A model generated the notes under the pieces. It saw nothing but the letters and a program-made list of their open reading frames with translations, made no database searches and was not told the DNA's origin. Below are positions 62,623 to 64,000 of a stretch of DNA of 64,000 nt, one piece after another (position 1 is the stretch's first letter; every line of letters starts with the position of its first letter). Origin of the DNA: Lunularia cruciata (lineage: Eukaryota > Streptophyta > Marchantiopsida > Lunulariales > Lunulariaceae); assembly GCA_948567375.1 (NCBI GenBank), contig OX419756.1, positions 45,336,333 through 45,400,332 on the forward strand, given 5' to 3'. Position numbers and translations under genes: made by a program.

Positions 62623-64000
62623 AGCTCTAACACCAGATTCTGGAGTTATCAGATCACAACCAGACTTTCAAACTTTGCCTGAACTGGCAGAAGAACACAA
62701 AATGTAGAAGTCACCAGATCGAAATTCTCCAGAGCTTCCAAGTTATGACGAGAACACCACAGGCTTCATGCTCTTATAATCTTAGAGAAGGCACTCAACA
62801 ATAATTGATTGAAGTCGCGTCAAATTCCGAACAGGTTGAAGGTGATTTAGGCAGCTAGTTGGTTCGTCCCATGTTAAGTAACACGGGACGTTGACTTCTT
62901 ATTCGCTGAAATTGATATTTGACAAGTGGATCGGTGCATGTCTGCCGTGTCCTTGAGCGCGATCCGTTGCCGCAGCCGAATCTACCAATAAACCTCTGAG
63001 TGATGCTCTTTCTCTAACATCTCTTTTTCTCACCTGCCTTGGTACAAGCCCACGTTATCTGTAAGTACAGGACCAGCATTTTGAGTATCCGTCCGGTCCA
63101 TTATCAACCAGTGGCAAGTAGGTCATGAGTCCTACCCAAGCTTGCAACTACGGGTACTCAAAATGCTGGTCCCGTACTTACACGTACATTTATCTAGCGC
63201 TGAATAAATGTGCGGAATTTCCAAATTTCACAACTCCAGCTTTGATGTTCGTACAGTGAAAGACCCGGACAGTAGTTTTGCTGACTTAATAGTCCAAACG
63301 CAAGCCACTTTGGACCGAATTGTCTTTGCATCCACTGGGATTGAACGTCTTAGAGAGCGACGCTACACTGAACAGAATTCTTTCTTCGAGCAGAATTACA
63401 TACAATGTTTTCTGAGAATCTATCCTGATTTACGAGTCATTCCATAATAATTCTGTACTGCATTTTCGAGTACACCTTCTGTTTTGCGGTCCAGCCCAGG
63501 ACACACGATGTTGACATACTTTCATGAAAGTCATGTAGTTGTAAATATGGGTTGAGCCGAGCTTGTCCGCGGACACTTTACACTCGCAATGCGCAAGAAA
63601 CTGCCCAAAGATTGGAGAATCGGGGAAAGATCGCCCAGGTCAAGAGATCTGACACTCGGATACAATACCGTCATAGTGCATACTTAATGCGTTTTCTGTT
63701 CATGGTTCTGCTCATCAAGAGAAAACATGAGCATGAACTTTACTCATGGCACGGCCCGGGAAGTAGAAACTTGACAAGTTCAGCAAATTATGACTGTGAT
63801 GTAGTACTACAATCTTGAAGATATTTGATGTATGATTTAGTCGCAGAGACCCTACAAATCAGCGTACTTATGCGTCATATCCAGATTCGATTATTATCAA
63901 ACAGCTTTGGAGTTAGCGCCAGGAACAGGGTAGCTTGTACTGTTCATACTAATCGATTGAAAGAAGAAGAAGTAGTCAATTTGATAGAGAAACATATCCG
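62623..64000. other. Upstream of arginine decarboxylase; otherwise unassigned
   Basis: The part next to 62622 should hold the decarboxylase promoter and leader. An inverted repeat is listed at 63062-63180. An open frame of 79 codons (63208-63447, ATG) and one of about 88 codons (63552-63818) have no recognisable family and no supporting context. Confidence 0.4.
63062..63180. repeat. 31-bp inverted repeat, 57-bp spacer
   Basis: Left arm 63062-63092 (begins TAAGTACAGGACCAGC) and right arm 63150-63180 (its reverse complement begins TAAGTACGGGACCAGC) match at 29 of 31 positions. A transcript would fold into a long hairpin. It may be a small MITE-like element or a hairpin RNA source. No target duplication was recognised. 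Confidence 0.8.

Overview
This window looks like nuclear DNA of a land plant, most likely a bryophyte such as a moss (inferred; nothing here fixes the species). Reasons: four intron-type plant genes (two for plastid proteins, one probably so), short GT-AG introns, Ty1/copia and Ty3/gypsy retrotransposons, a fragment of a plant-type mitochondrial small rRNA gene, and a pyruvoyl-type arginine decarboxylase gene, which is not part of the usual seed-plant polyamine route. No bacterial operons, CRISPR arrays or complete RNA genes were seen.

Layout. 1-11 kb: mostly non-coding, with one solo copia LTR (896-1307, perfect 5-bp target duplication), a complete four-exon xyloglucan endotransglucosylase/hydrolase gene (4933-6363) and a decayed, unrecognised coding locus (about 10.0-11.1 kb). 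11.2-15.5 kb: a 5'-truncated Ty1/copia element of the same family as the solo LTR. 15.5-18 kb: candidate exons of a small secreted Cys-rich protein with a mitochondrial rrn18 fragment between them. 18-47.8 kb: a nested retrotransposon block with at least three gypsy families (called A, B and C here), a fourth LTR-like family (D) and a second copia fragment. Its centrepiece is a structurally complete gypsy A element (31719-37361, minus strand) with near-identical LTRs and a perfect target duplication. 47.8-52.8 kb: AT-rich and repeat-bearing sequence. 52.8-62.6 kb: gene-rich end with plastid terminal oxidase (nine exons, 52823-56130), a plastid rhodanese-like protein of the STR14 type (six exons, 57662-60170) and, convergent to it, a single-exon pyruvoyl-dependent arginine decarboxylase (62622-61780).

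How the parts relate. The four intact genes are housekeeping or metabolic genes and do not form an operon or cluster. PTOX works in plastid electron transport and carotenoid synthesis. STR14 is a thylakoid or stroma rhodanese-like protein. The decarboxylase would make agmatine for polyamine synthesis. XTH remodels the cell wall.

Most notable observations. The LTR promoter of gypsy A carries an array of perfect heat-shock elements upstream of a TATA box, as in heat-activated retrotransposons. The integrase of gypsy A has Lys where the third catalytic acid of DD35E should be, in two diverged copies. The plant decarboxylase has a Thr-Ser self-cleavage pair. Exon-intron structures were derived by eye from splice signals and frame continuity and all close in frame.
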